DNA from: Mycteria americana
Lineage: Eukaryota > Chordata > Aves > Ciconiiformes > Ciconiidae
Length of the DNA: 64,000 bases
NCBI RefSeq assembly: GCF_035582795.1
Contig: NC_134367.1
Coordinates: 42,559,062 to 42,623,061, forward strand
Direction of reading: 5' to 3'
Shown: piece by piece, positions 48,201-61,669 of the stretch
Layout: every line of letters starts with the position of its first letter
Numbering within the stretch: position 1 is the stretch's first letter
Made by a program: the position numbers and the translations under genes
Notes under the pieces: generated by a model
What the model saw: only the letters and a program-made list of their open reading frames with translations
Database searches by the model: none
Told to the model about the DNA's origin: nothing

Positions 48201-51200
48201 CTTTACTTGCTCATTTTTCTGATTATTTACCACACACTCAACTTTGAAGGGTGGATCTGTGGGTGTGACATACAGATGTTTCCCTTGGGCATCTGCGTTG
48301 GCCCATAGATAAGGAGGGGGGACATTGGTCTGTGCCCCTGTGGCAGGCTGCAGAAGACACCAACTCCTCCTGACTCTGGGTGGGCAATGACTTTTTTTGG
48401 TCCTAAATGCAGGGCAAGAACATGGCCCGCACCTGGGTAGGGCTCCATTTCGTGGATCCCCTCTGACGCCAGAGGCTTTCCTGCTGCAGGATTAAACAGG
48501 GTTCAGGACAGCCTGCTTAAACACCTACGTTTCAAGACCAAAGACCCTAAGCCACTTTCTGCCTGAGGCTGACCATGGATGCAACTGGCTTTGGATTGAA
48601 CACTGGCAGCAATGTAATGATGTGCAGAAAAATAATGTAATAAATTGAGACAGGAAAGGGATGCTTTCCCCACACCTGAAATTACTGGGAGAACTCTGGG
48701 AAAAAGAGTATCACCTTGTGCTTGGAAATCTGGCTCAAGAGCAGCATTTAACCCCCCTACTGAAAGTGTATCTGATGTCCCTTTTTCAGTTTCTGGTTAG
48801 CTCTTAACAAAATGTCAGTTGCATTTGGATCTCTACCTAATTGATATAGATCTTCTCCCCAAACCAAGAAAACAGAAAGCAAAAGAAACCAACAACGCAG
48901 TCCCTATAGGTGGAGAACAGCAAAAAATCTCCACAAAGCTGTTAGCTAGAGACAGAGCCCCAGAGCACATGATGGGATGAACAAATGCATGGTAAAAACT
49001 TAACACACTCCTTGAAGCTATAGAAACAGGCTCACAAATTTTAAACAATTCTCCAGTGTCCCCAGTGCTCCTGTTTGGGACCAGTGCTTTATTTTGCAAT
49101 CTGGTTAAAAAAACATGTTTTGGGACACGGCTGGGTGACAGAAGGGAACCCAAGCAGCAGTGACAGCTCCTGCATTACTATACAGAATAGTTATTGCTGT
49201 TAGGGGATAAAGGGATGCAGCAATTGCCCTTAATTTGGAAACAAATAGCAGAGGGATGACTAGCAGCTGGGGGAGTCTGCGTGCACGTGCACTAACAGAG
49301 AATCTATAGCACGGGAGCAAGAGGATGCGTTTTCAAGATGACATGGAAAGAACCCACTTTGAAGTTCCCAGGCTGAGTAAAATCAATATCTAAATGCTTC
49401 AGTGAAACGTGTTTGATGTTGTCTACATGTAGAAACCCAATAGAGGCCACTTATTATTGAATAGTACTAGACTGAGCAAAGTAGGTCATATTACAGCTTT
49501 GTTTGGGAAGCAGCATTGTACCTGCCAGAACAGCATCCTTAACGCATCGTATCTGGCACTGGAGAATAGGGAGGATACGCACCCAAACCACCTGCAAGAG
49601 TGAGTATGCAGACAAACAGATCTCATCTACCATTGTTTTCTGAAATAATCATTGGTCAAATTGCCAGTTTCTGTCAAGTGGCTACTGGAACCCATCTCAC
49701 ATGCCAGGCATTTGCAAAGGCTATTTATAGAGCGACTGCGACTGCAGTGGTGCTGAAGGTCTGTCAGCATTTGCATTACAGGCTCCTCTAACTTGGCAGT
49801 ACGATACCCGCTCTGGGCTACAGCCTGACGTGAAGGGTGGGATTTTGTTTTGAAACAAACCATACTTCTCCTTACCTCTGGGTTCCTTTCCCTAAATGCA
49901 TTAAAATTTGTTGGTATCTATTAGACTTTTGTGTTCCTGTTGCTTTAAAAAAAATAGCGTAAATCTTCTTGACTTTTTAAACAATTTTTTGTTTCATGCC
50001 CAAAGATCAAGCTATATTTTCCTGTAGGGAAAACAGAGATGTCTACAGAATTGGAAATGGCAAGTGGCTGCCCCTGTGCATTATTAACACCGTCTCTGGC
50101 TGATGGCTGTATGTGACACGAGGATGTTGTGTGCCTGGGGAATGTGTGTGACACGCTCCTCTAGCCACGCCGAGGACTATCAGGTGTTCCTCACCAGACA
50201 TAGAGGGCTGCTCCACTGTTGTGCTTGGCACCCTCTGACACCGTCACATGTTTTGGGGCACAGTTGTTCGAGCACACGTGGGTCTGCCAACACCCGTGGC
50301 TGGGCACGGCCCCTGCCCGCATGGACACTTCTCTTTCTGGGGTCAAGGGAAGAGCTTGCCATTGCTTCTCTCGTTGCTCAAGGCCCCTTGGATCTCACGT
50401 CAGGGAGAGCCCGGGAAGAAGACGACCCAGCTCGCCCGGTCGCTTTGCGCTGGGGTAACTCCACCCACGTGCTGCCCGAATTGTGGGTGACCCCAGTTGC
50501 GGCATGAGTGCTGCACTCACAGCTGGATGGAAACGTCCTATGCCCATGCGTTTGGCAGCCACCCTGTGTACGTGTCTGTACATCAAGTGCGGCTGGAGCC
50601 ACCTTCTTTACAAACGGGAGGTGGGCTGGTGGGGCAGAGGGTGCACGACTCCCGAGGCACTGCCTCCCTCTGATGCTCCCTGCTGTCCACGGGCACCGAA
50701 GAAGATGTTTTGCCGATGTGCCCTTCCTCGCTCACCTCCTCGCTCTCGTTGTCCAGCCCAAGAGGAATTGCCGCGCCTGGCAGCCCCAGCTCCTCGCCCA
50801 CTCTCATATGGAGTCTGGACGCGCATTGATTTTTCCGCTTTTCTCAGACTGCACTCATCTGTCATTTTATATTACTGGAGATACCATTAGCAATAAAATG
50901 AAGGGTGAAAGGTACAGAACCCATCAGAGTGCTTACTTCATGTGTATGAGAGAGTGAGTGAAACAATTAAAAGCACATCAGCTTATAAACACACTGATAC
51001 AGTTATTAGCACAGTGAAAAACATTCAGAGCATGATACCAGGGGATAGAGATGAAATCTCCCCTTTCCTTTCTCCTTTCCTTCCCAGGAAGCAGAGGGAG
51101 GGATCTGATATTTCATAACCGCGCTGAATGTATGTAGCTGTAGATATTGTACATGAGCAAGATGAAAAGAAGATTAAATAATAAAATCAAGGGACATTAC

Positions 51201-54200
51201 AGAACAACCAGTCCACAGGTGGCTTCTACGTGAATGAATTTCAGATCCACAATGATAAAACTAGAGTGACAGGAAGGTTAAATGTAAAAGGAAGAGGTAG
51301 CAATACTGTCCTGGAACTAGTTTATAGTAAGCTGGGAAAAGCTTCAGCAAAGAAAAGAACAAGTTTGATTATTCCCATTCAAGGAATGATTTAACCAAAA
51401 TCCTTCTGAGAGCTTGATGCCCTGCGAGGATGATATGAATAAGAATAAAATATGTATAAATATTAGATGATAAGCAGGCACTCACCCACCTTCCTGAACA
51501 CTCCAGTGTCATTTGCAAGGGAAAACATCTGCTGTGTATGTTTGCAACTTTTGTTTTTATTATTTTCCTTTTTCTCTCAGCAACCTCGGGTGACGTGCCT
51601 GGCATCTGGAGCCCCAGGTAACTTCGCTCCAATCAGCAGGAGTGAATGCTCCTCTTTGGTGGCGTCAGGTCTCTCCCTCCGGGTTTTAGACCCACTTACT
51701 CCAAAGGTTGTGTGTTTGGTGCCTCTGTGGGTTAGTGGTCCCCATTGCAGATAGCCTTCTGGCACTTCCAGACAGTGTCCCAGATAGTGTCCCAGGAGGT
51801 CGGGCCAGGTTAGGACCAAGGCATTTTGGAGGCTGACGTTGCTTGAGAACTTGCACAGAACAGAAAGTTATTGCGGAGCTGCACTGCTATTTGGGGCAGG
51901 AGTTTTTGTGAATGGTCTTTTTGATGAGGTCAGTGTTGAAAAAGCATGGACTTCCTCTATTTTTGTGTTTCTCTTCCCTTTTCACTCTGTGACGCTGTGT
52001 AGAAAAGAGCTCCTACTGTGATAATGTACTGGACGATAATGTACCGAAGTCGGGGGGGGGTGTGAGTCAAGCAGGACAGGGGTGCGGAGGTGACACGGTT
52101 AGCCCAGCTGACAGCACCATGCGGTGGCTGGACCAGTCTGCAGCTGCTGATGCACCCTTGCCCTTGCACACTTTCCCTGCCCTGGGGCACGATCTCCTTG
52201 GTCAGAGTCTACACGGTCCTTGGTCCTGTTGGTTGCTGTTGCTACGTGCTTGTGGCTAAGAGCTCAAAAGAGCCAGTGAGCCAGCTGAACTCAATGAAGC
52301 ATAACCCAATGGTGTCCACAAAGTGCTCTCTGGGGCAACCACCCTCCTTCTTTCTAGAAAATGGTATGTATGAATACGGATCTTAACTCTTCCAGAAAGG
52401 TGGTTGCTAGAAGTTAGGGAGTTTGTCCACACCCACAGCTCCACGAGTTTAATTGTATCAGTGCGAATCTCTCTGGACTGATTTAGGATGTGGTTGTACT
52501 CATTTACCCTGCTATATGTGGAGAAGCTTGAGTTAAGTCCTATAAAAGATACCCATGTACAGAAATCTACCCCAGGTTCAGTGACCAGATGTATTCACAC
52601 TGATCAAAAACTGCTTAATATCTCACCTATCAGCTAAATGAAAACAAGTGTGTTTACATCGGGCTTAATAACTCCCTGTGGAGTAAAACCGTGGTGCTCC
52701 GATGCATGAGTTCTGTCATGTTTGTGCTTGACAAGGATACAGATGGCAGAAGTTGAAGGTGAAATGAAAGAGAACAAAAAAATGCCCTCAAAGTTATTAG
52801 TTTGGTAAAGGGGGGTCACCGTAAAAAGAAAAAAGAGGCAAGGGAAACGATCTTCTCATTTTGACCTATGTAGTGTTTTAATCTTGCTTTGAACAACACG
52901 CACTGCAATCCTTCAGCCTCTGATTCACCACAAAGTTTAGAGTGGAGGTAGAAAAGACAAGATGGATCCTGCAAGCCTGAGCACATTTTGAGAAGAGGTA
53001 GAGTGTCAGGACATTTCCATGGCCCCGGGGCAGATGGCAGGGTTGCAGCACACCTACGAGTGGCATGAAGGCTCTCTCCCTGGTGAGCAGGAGGCAAGCG
53101 TGCATGGGGAGGGCGAAGCACAGCGCTGGTACACACATACCTCGGTTCCTGTCGTGGGATCAGGAAGGAAATGCTGACTAACAGAAGAGCTCTGAACTGT
53201 TGGTTTTTTTTTGTCACCGATCCCCTAGCATTAAGCAACAGTGACTTTGCATGGACTGACTCATTTCAGATATCCCAAGTACGGAAAAATAACTGAAAGA
53301 TCCCGAATCTGTCACAAAGCTCGTTTTGATTCAGGTATTTGCCTACCCAAATATTTAACCAGATCACACCAGTACAGCTGCATACCCCTTCTGGATGCCT
53401 CGGTTTGTGTTCTCAGGGAAACTGCCAAACGCGATTATAATTTCCCTTTCTTGTGTGAAGCAGCAGTGCCCAAACTTTCTGGGTCACTAGGCCACGTGGC
53501 TTATTGTGGCAGGCAAAGGTGGCAGGCAAAGCTGTGCCATGCGATGCCTCCGGTCGAGTACGGCCCCAGCGAGCTCCTGGCAGTGCTGAGCACTCTCTGC
53601 GCATCCCGCTCGGACCGTGTGTCCCGGGGGAAGGGGCTTCGGGAGCCAGCGGAGCTTGCCCAGAGCAGCTCATACAGCTAGACCTGAACCAGCTGCTTCC
53701 CTGGGCGAGCAACCGGGCAATGGGGTGAGTCAGATAATTTGGGGTGGGAAGGACCTGCCTTGTCTCCCTGGGATGTTGGGACCCCTTTCTGCTTCCCTGC
53801 CGTGCAGTGATACCATGTGGCCGTGCCAGGGCTGTGCACCCATGGGAAAGGGGGGGCTCAGAAGCTGGCTGCTGTTGTTGCCACCGGATTTAGCCCCCTC
53901 CTTTGGGTTTCTGGGAAAGGGGGTGACTAGGCCATGGGATGCACGGTGAGGCTGTGGCCAGTCGTCTGGGCGCTACTGATAAATGGGCTGTGCCGTGAGC
54001 AACCCACAGGTCCTGTTAAAATGAACTGTCAGATGCAGATTGGCAGAGAGGATTTTTATGGTCCCTAACTCCCAAGGGCTGGAAGACCTTTTCTAACTGA
54101 ACAGATCCTTTATTTACATTATTTTCTTCTTCTTCAGAACAAATAAGATCACTGGAAATAGAAAACTACCAAAGGGAAAACCTTGTGGGTGGGAAAAGAC

Positions 54201-54825
54201 AGAATAAGAGACAATGAGAAGAAAAGTATAAGAATAAGCCAAAGCCACTCAGCTCTTTGCTTTGCAACTATTTCCTGACCTGTTTACTGCAGTAAGTGCC
54301 TATTAACGGGCTGACTCGAGCTCTCAGATGTGTGAGCTCCTACCCCAATAGTTATGTCGTGGCAAAAACAAAGCGCGAGCAACAACAACCCCGAACCCTC
54401 CACAACCAGTTCTTGGCATTGAAAGTGTTAGCAAGTGCTAATGTAGTAATTAAATGTACCCAGTGCTTTCTGACTTCACAGATGACAGTCTGTGGTTTGC
54501 CTGCCCACCCAAAATGCGTGGGAGGGCAAACCCAAGTCTTAGAGCCGAGTGTCTCATCACTTTTCTTATCAAGATCTTCACAGTCACTGGGAAAGGGTTG
54601 CACCCATCAGCAGCAGACATTCCAGCGCAGGAGACGAGATGACTTTCCTACAATTCAAGTTGCACAGGATTCCTGCATAATCAGACTCCATATCTCATCC
54701 CTTTCTGCTGTGCGCCTTTTGCCTCCTGTGAATTTTGCATCACTTCTTCATCTGAATATAAAGGAAAGTCACAGGAGAAAGCAGAAATTTAAAGCAAAAA
54801 GAAAACATGACAGCTCAACAAAGAC
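42215..54825. other. About 12.6 kb without recognised exons
   Basis: Several GC-richer patches (43.4-43.95, 45.5-46.6, 47.5-47.8, 50.2-50.8, 53.4-53.95 kb) produce frames of 100-190 codons on both strands. All have overlapping rival frames, no recognised domain and poor CpG content. A short (GT)n lies near 42,827. Small local duplications appear at 43,855-43,869 (TCTGGACTCC twice), 43,891-43,918 (CTGCAGGAAAG twice) and 53,506-53,531 (GTGGCAGGCAAAG twice). No CR1 copy was recognised in this stretch. Confidence 0.4.
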
Positions 54826-54829
54826 CTTA

Positions 54830-55445
54830 GAGGCATGGCCAAGGTTGTTCTACAGTGACCCTGAGTACCTGCACTTTCAGGAAGCCTTTGACAAAGTCCC
54901 GGACAAAAAGTGGTAGGCCAGTCTTTCTAGAGAGCGTTCAGAAACCTGGTGATGGGAGACTTCTCGATGGAAAGTTAACAAAAAGGCTGGGCTTGCTCAG
55001 TTAGACAGGAGGTGCATAAAAGGGGACAGAGAGGAGCATGCTGTGGCACACCAACAATGGCTATAGCACTGAGTTAAAAATGAAGTGAAACTGAAAGGTA
55101 ACCATTTCCAGTAAATGGTAAATACTTTTTCAACAATCTGTCAAGTTCATTGCCACAAAATATGAAGAAAGTAAAGGCACTATTAGGCATTTAGACATTT
55201 ACATCAATAAAAGAATATGTATTGTTATTCTGTGTAGGATAACTGGAAAATCTAAGGAGGCAAATACTTACATTGCAGGTGATAACCCACTTTCTTTTCC
55301 TGGTGCAGGTAAATTGGAAACTGTTTGGGAGATCACACGACTCCACAACTACTTAATAAGATCCTGGCACCTTTCTCAGAAACATCTAGAATTGGCCAGT
55401 CTCACGCGGGACACAAAATGCTTTAACCTTCTATGGAAATCCTCC
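54830..55445 (+). mobile_element. CR1 LINE fragment, sense, RT motif to 3' end
   Basis: The frame ending at 54,916 closes with FQEAFDKVPDKKW, matching CR1 RT motif A (F-x-K-AFD-x-VP-x-K). After an internal deletion come the 3' parts of the element: TTTTTCAACAATCTGTCAAGTTCATTGCCACAAAATATG and ACATTTACATCAATAAAAGAATATG (55,125-55,220), then GGCACCTTTCTCAGAAACATCTAGAATTGGCCAGTCTCACGCGGGACAC (55,368-55,415), which corresponds to CACCTTCCTCTGAAGCATCTGGTACTGGCCACTGTCAGAGACAGG near the CR1 terminus. Old and non-functional. Confidence 0.78.
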
Positions 55446-55449
55446 TATT

Positions 55450-57035
55450 CCTAGCACAATAAAGAAATCCCATGTGAACATGAGTGCAATGGATGTCGGG
55501 AGCTCATTTTTCTGACACTAAGAACCAGGAATGTTTGAAGGAATGGGTAATGGTGTGACCCCGTATGCCCATGTCTGTCTCCAAAAATGGCTATTACGGG
55601 GTGCAGTGACAGCCTCTGAGCAGCCATATAAAGGCATTCAGGGCAGAGTGCAAGACCCATCCCCTCTTCTTCTCAGCTTTAACCCAAGAAATATTCAGCA
55701 AATCATGTAACCCAGGATTATAACATATTCTCTCAACAAATGACACCACAGGCCAGCGTGATGCGAGGATCTTCTGGTGCGTATCACCATAGAGGCTAAG
55801 AGAAGAACAGCATCCACCCGTGAACAGCATGAGCCAGGAAACTGAGATTAAGAAGCCCGTTTCATGTTAGATTAACAGCTCTTAATGGCTTTTTGATCTG
55901 CCATTCTGTATGAATTTATAGTAAAGAACTGACTTGTTTTGGATCCATAAATAATCATAAACAAATGTTGGACCAGATAATCTTGCTCCTCCACACAGAG
56001 GAGGATTTTGCAAACCTTTCAGAAACACCACGTCTTGTTGCATTTGGGTACAGAAATTAAAGTTGCCTTGAGGCAGCTTTAACTTGTGTGACCGACACTT
56101 ACAAAGTGAATCACAGTAGGTTTTACTGACCTTGACAAAATCAGAGGTCATATTTTCACAGAGATAAGCCCTTTTAGACATATTCCCCTGACGTATTCAC
56201 TGCAAAAAGGTTTCTTTCTGTATCTCTACAGAATGTAATGCATGTCCTCACCTTCATTCTTCTCTCTTCAAAGTATTACTGAGGCTATCGAGAAGGAAAT
56301 TAAGTTCCTTTTAGAACATTTCAGTACAATTATTCAGGGCAGGATTCTCTGCCACGCTCTTGGGTATTTTCATATTTATGAGTTCTCTTTAAGGCTTTAA
56401 TGGGGCAGCAGTCAGGGTAAGATGAACCAAATAGGACTCTTAAAGAGGGACTTGGTACATTAGGGGCAGATTCTCATTCTCATTAGCCTTATAATTTTTA
56501 ATCCTCTAAGCAGTGGCAGTGATTGCAATGTGACTTGTATTTGAGTGAGGTACAACGTAGGGCGAATCCAGTTTTCAGAGTCTGACCCTTCCTTACTCTA
56601 CCAGAAAAGCTCAAACCAAATGGCAGTCATTTCCTGCTGAAGAACAGCTGATGGACGAGGGAGGTTACAGGATCAGCGTATCTTCATTTTCTCTATAAAG
56701 GAAGCATCACTGCTGACATTTCAGGTAAAATAAGGAAGAAGACAAAACATGGAAAAAGAATAAGGTCCAGAGGGTTTGCAAAAGCCTAATACCAAGTATC
56801 CTGCTTCCCTTCATGTGCTCTGTGAGTTGCCTCTTTTAGTTCGAAGTAAAAGAGCAAGCAGTGCCAAGGCGGGATGGAGCTGTACCATAACTGTGTGTGG
56901 GCTCTTACAAATTTATGGTAAATCTGAAGCAGCTGATGGACATTAGCCTTCAGTGAAAAACACGGAGTTACCTCACATTTAGCACAGCCTGAGATCAGTT
57001 CCTATGGCTCAAATGATGCAGCATGAGCAGACTTT
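55450..57035. other. Non-coding DNA, no gene seen
   Basis: AT-rich. The part 56,463-56,590 (GGGGCAGATTCTCATTCTCATTAG...GGGCGAATCCAG) faintly resembles the GGGCCAGATTCTGATCTCA...GAATCTGGCCC sauropsid repeat, but the evidence is weak. Confidence 0.4.
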
Positions 57036-57039
57036 GACC

Positions 57040-58400
57040 GCCCAGGCCGAAGCCCCAGCTAGCTCAGTACCCTGTCTCTAACAGTGACTGACAGTGGACA
57101 GGAAAATGGTTTTGGGGTGACAGTGATACAGGTGTATTCCCAGCTTCTGGCAACCTCTACCCTAGAAACTTCCTGAGCATCTTTGTGCATAATAGCTTAG
57201 GATGAGCTTTTCCTATGCCTTTGTCTAATTGCTTTTTGGAACCCATGCAAACTTTTGGGATTTGCAGCATCCTGTGGCAATTAATTCCCCAGTATAACTT
57301 TTTCTTTGTGAAAAAGTGCCACCTTTGTTTTGAAACTACCACCTGGTAGGTTCAAAATTTGATGCTGTGTACTTCCCGTCTTATAGGAAGAGTGAATAAT
57401 CATTCCCTGTCCAACTTTTCCATGCCATTCAAGGTTTCCTAGATGCCTGTCATCTCCCTGCTCAGTATCTCTCTCTAGGTGAAAGTCTCCTAGGTTGTTT
57501 GCTTGCTTCTTGAATCTTTTTTTCCATACTTTTAATCACTTGTGTTGCGTGTCTGTCCTTTTTGTGATTTTTTTTTTAGATGGAAGGACTGGAACTCCAC
57601 AGAGGGTTCAAGATATGGGACTACCAAGGATTTTTGGTCTCTGTTCCTTTCCTAATAGTTCCTGAGATGCCATTTGTTCTTTTGCTGCTGCTAAACCCTG
57701 AGCTAACATGTTCATAGAAAAGGCTGTTGTAATGCCAGGATTACTTTTCTGAGGGGGGTAGCTCAAAATCCACTACTGTGTCTCTGAAGTTAGGGTTGCT
57801 TTTCCCTATACGCCTAGATGTTGTGTTCATAGACACCAAATTTCATCTGACGTCTTCTTGCCCTGTCGCTTTGTACCATAGCACTGAATTGTGATTCTGC
57901 AGTCATCACTCCTTTGTACATCTTCAGTGGCTTAGTATCATCAATAAACCTCATTGGCTTACTCTCCATTGCCTTTTCTAGGTGGTTAGTGAATATGCTT
58001 AATGACACAGAAGCAGAACAGATCTCCACAGAACCTTAAAGTTCATTCCTCTTCTTCGCTTCCTTTAACTTTAATCCATGAGAGAACTTTCCCCCTAGTC
58101 TAGCATCTTTAAGAGCCTTTGGTAAGGGATATTGTGCAACCTTGCAGAAAATCCACTCCTACTTTTTCAACCAAATGAGCTATGTCTACATGCTCGTTAC
58201 CTCCTTTGGAAAACTCTGGTAATTTTGTGAGATACGGCTTCCCTGTATGGAAGCATTATGACTCTTCTCCATTATATCCTATTTTTCCATGTGTCTACGT
58301 GTTCTATGCTTTTAAAAAGGTTTCTATTGATTTGTCCAGTACAGCTGGTGGTCTTACTGATAGGGCAGCTCCCTGTTTGCCCTGTCTTTACTTCATGAAG
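57040..58400 (-). mobile_element. CR1 LINE, antisense, about 1.4 kb, with RT catalytic box remnant
   Basis: This is the best-preserved repeat of the window. On the minus strand, the segment between about 58,029 and 57,814 translates to SLSIFTNHLEK, then RFIDDTKPLK, then a VQSDRARRRQMKFGV stretch. These match in order the CR1 RT segments NIFINDLE, KFADDTKL (catalytic aspartate pair, here at about 57,935-57,948) and LERWARRWQMKFN. Upstream in the element, nucleotide similarity runs through 58,070-58,400 (for example TTTAATCCATGAGAGAACTTTCCC, TCTACATGCTCGTTACCTCC, TTTGTCCAGTACAGCTGGTGGTCTTACTGATAGG as read on plus). Downstream lies the 3' part at 57,057-57,450 (AGCTCAGTACCCTGTCTCTAACAGTG, CTAATTGCTTTTTGGAACCCATGCAAAC). 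Stops and frameshifts are common; it is not active. Confidence 0.88.
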
Positions 58401-58404
58401 ACAT

Positions 58405-60425
58405 CTGCCAACCAGTGATGTCTGAAACATCAGGAAGAGAAACCTGGAAGATAGAGTCTTTCTGAAATGTCCAAGGGATGCGAAGATTGCTACACAGACA
58501 TTTTCAGGCCTCCTTCCTGGAACTGCCATCTGCTAGCAGATATGTGAGCATCAGTTGCTATGGTAGCACACAAAATACTATGTCCAAACCCTGGAAACAC
58601 AGAGTATAGGTCTAGAGCTGGGCTGTGGACCAAGAATCTCTGTAAGGTCTGGAGAATGAGAGTTTTATCCCCTTCCTGGCCTATGCAAAGAAATCTTTTT
58701 ACTGTTGTATAGTCTCACGGCTGACATGGGTTCGGTGGCAGATATTGTAATCCTGGTTGGGGATGACAATACGTAGAGCTTCTTGTAAAACAAGCCTTAC
58801 TTTTGTTTTGCAAATCTCCCAGTGGAGAGGCCTACATGGAGCAGCAATGGGCTGCAGTGAGACATTTCGGTGACTGTTTCCCAGTAAACTTATGCAACAT
58901 CCATTGTGCTTGTGCAGCCTGTTGCAAAAAATGGATGCCATCCCCAGAATGTCAGCTGAATATTGATTTAGCAAATGGGGAGAAAAAAGGAATGAAATAA
59001 AAGGCCATTGTAGCTGGTACTGCATATGAATAGCTGGGAGGTTAATTTATGTTATTTATGGAAATCTGGAATACTGGGAATGCTCTAATGCGAATCCCAG
59101 CTAGACTGGTCAAGTTCTTATATGCATGTATCACCATGTTATCTAAATGTTGCTAAGCCCTCTTTACAAGCGGTCAGGCGAGGCTTTAAAACAGACTAGA
59201 AAGGGGACTGTGAAAAAAAGTATCATTTTCTGTAACTATTTATAAACTTAAAAGGATGTATGTCATACAAAGGTACCTAAGAAATGTTTTTATTTACCAA
59301 ACAGTAGAGGAAAGCTGCAATAAAAGAAGAAAAAAAGAATCTCCCCCCCTCAAAGAACAACAGTTCAGGGTGATTTTTTAAAAAACATATATACAGTTCT
59401 TTCCTTTATTTTTGCTGCTGGAAGGGTGCACGTATGACTAATGGAATCTCTCTGAACCAAAGAAAACACTTCAGACCAATTTATGTTCAACATGAATTTA
59501 CCTTCTACAGAGCACACACTCCTCACTCATTTGACTATGCAAATAACATAAATTAAGAAAAGATAAAAAGCAAATGGAATATGTATCTCATCTCTTACGG
59601 GGATGATAGCCGCACCACTTCTACGAGGGGCATCGTGATTTGCTTTCAAGCCTTCTCTTTTAACAGCTTGTGGAAGAGGTGTGACAAGGAGATCCAATGG
59701 TGAAATGACTGTGCTACATCAGCTAAAAATACTCCCTGGTCAAAGCAAAGAGCGGATGAGAATGTGCCAGGGGTGGGGAGGGAGGCAAGCCTGCAATGTG
59801 TATAAACAAATGCCCCAGCGACAACTGGAATGTATACAAAGCCATTGTCGGAGATTTCCTACACCTTCCGGGGCTCATTCTTCTGCTGAGATGCACAAAC
59901 ATAGATGCTTTTCTGACAGGGTATCTCAAAGAGTGTAAAAGCAAAAACCAGCGCTAAATATAGACGGCTGTCACATGCTGCCTTTAGTCACATTTCAATT
60001 CATTGTAAACTGCAGCATGCCTCGCCCCACGGTTCTTTTAACCTTGGTGACGTGTTTGAGGCAGTTTTTGTTTGTGCACATCCCTTTCCTCCATCTAATT
60101 CGGAAGTGCAAATGTAGATGTGCAGTCAATAAACAGGCAGTTTTGATGGTCCTGTTGAGCTTTAAAATGTACAGGCATGTCTGAAACAACATGGAAAATG
60201 CTGGTGAAAGGGGGAGTGAGTGGATGAGTCACTTTTAAAGTAAAGCAGGCAAACTGGGAAAAAAAAAAAGAAAAGAAAAAGATCTGTGTCTTGACTCAGT
60301 GCCCAAACTCTTAAGCTGATGCTTCACTGCAGACTCTGAAGTTCAGCTTATTTTTCCTCTCATTTGTTCTCTTATTTTTATGTCTTACATAATGGAGCTT
60401 TGATTCATAGAAATCTATTTATATA
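58405..60425. other. Non-coding DNA, no gene seen
   Basis: AT-rich with several poly-A/poly-purine runs (for example 60,259-60,281). No exon or further repeat was recognised. Confidence 0.45.
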
Positions 60426-60429
60426 GTCT

Positions 60430-60545
60430 AGGATTTGGGCCAAACTCTGAAGTCCTAACTCTGTCTTTCCTCAGGCAAAATGGCCATTGTGGTTAACGAT
60501 ATGAATGAGGTTTGCTAGGACTGTGTGTTCAGGGCTGGATTCCTG
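60430..60545 (+). repeat. Ancient sauropsid repeat with degenerate palindromic layout
   Basis: GGGCCAAACTCTGAAGTCCTAACTCTGTCTTTCCTCAGGCAAAATGGCCATTG...GAGGTTTGCTAGGACTGTGTGTTCAGGGCTGGAT corresponds to a repeat of turtles and crocodilians of the form CTGAGGTCCTTACTCAGGCAAAACTCCCATTGACTTCAATGGGAG...TGAGTAAGGACTGCAGGATTGGGCC. The self-complementary layout suggests a MITE-like origin, but the class is uncertain. Confidence 0.5.
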
Positions 60546-61669
60546 CGGGGCTACGCTTGATCACCCCACAATTTCTTGTATTCTTGCTTGAGTACTGATT
60601 TAATGTGAGGACCTCTAGGCTGTACTTCAGCTGGAGGACAAATTGCCTGGGACTGACAAGATATCCCAGCTTTTACTGGTGAGGCCAACACGAGCCTGTG
60701 CTCCCTCCACATGCCCAAGGGCCACCAGTCAGTACTTTGGGTCCCAGCTTTTTGCCTTATTCCCCTCCCTCCATGTCAGCCCTGCAGCAGGGTAGACGCG
60801 GAAGCCACCTGCAAGCTGCTTGCTGGGAAAGCCCTGACGTGAGGATGGGGGATGCACCCCCCTTCCCACAGCCCCAGCTTGGGATGTTTGCTGTGGAGGA
60901 GGAACGGCTGGACAGCAAGGCACCAGCACCACCCCAGCTGCCATGTGTATTTTTGAGGGCTGCAGCTGGTATAATTGAGGGCAGGATCACAACTGAATGG
61001 GATCTTGGAAGCGGGGAGCGGGAGCTGGCTTCTCCCGGGGCTGCTTTGCTTGGGGCGGTTGGGTGTGAGCGGAGCACCACATGCACCAGGTCCGTCTGAG
61101 TAGCCGGCAGAGCCAGCCGACCTTTTATCTGACAAGCTGGCAGCGAGGAGGTGGCTGCCAGAGAGAGAGCTCCCCGCTGACATCAGAGTTATTCTTGGGG
61201 CTAGATGGAAAACAGCAAGAGATAATGCTCTTTGCTGTAATGATGAGGCTGATTTCAAAGATTTCGCATGAAAACAGCAACCCAAACCCAACTAAGTAGG
61301 TCAGAGAAGCAGAACTGAGGGAGGTTGCTTCTCTGTGGCACCGTGACCAGGGGCTGGAGTTTCTGCTCTCTAATAAAGTGTGAACCCCAGAACAAGCTCC
61401 TCCGGGGGCCAGACATGCCCAGATATATTCTTAGCAGTCTGCTAATACCTCAGCTCACCGTCCAGCATTTCTTCCAGTGCAAATGCTCTTACAATTCTGG
61501 GGTTTTTATGTCTGCTTGTGAGAATGCAGCGTCTTTGATACTGCTGCCTCTTGGTCATATTTGATGACACCATGTTCATACTTTTAGCCAGACTAAAAGA
61601 GATCACTGTAATGATTCAGGGGGAAACAGGGAAAATGCTTCCAGTTTATACTAGAATACATACACACAA

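Noticed and set aside
53722-53765. GGGGTGGGAAGGACCTGCC, somewhat like the 3' end of young bird CR1 elements (GGTTGGAAGGGACCT).
   Set aside because: Similarity is limited to about 15 nt and the typical ATTCTATGA-type terminal repeats are absent.
54296-54916. A 206-codon plus-strand frame considered as a gene.
   Set aside because: Only the last 13 residues are meaningful, and they are a CR1 reverse-transcriptase remnant. The rest is compositionally random.
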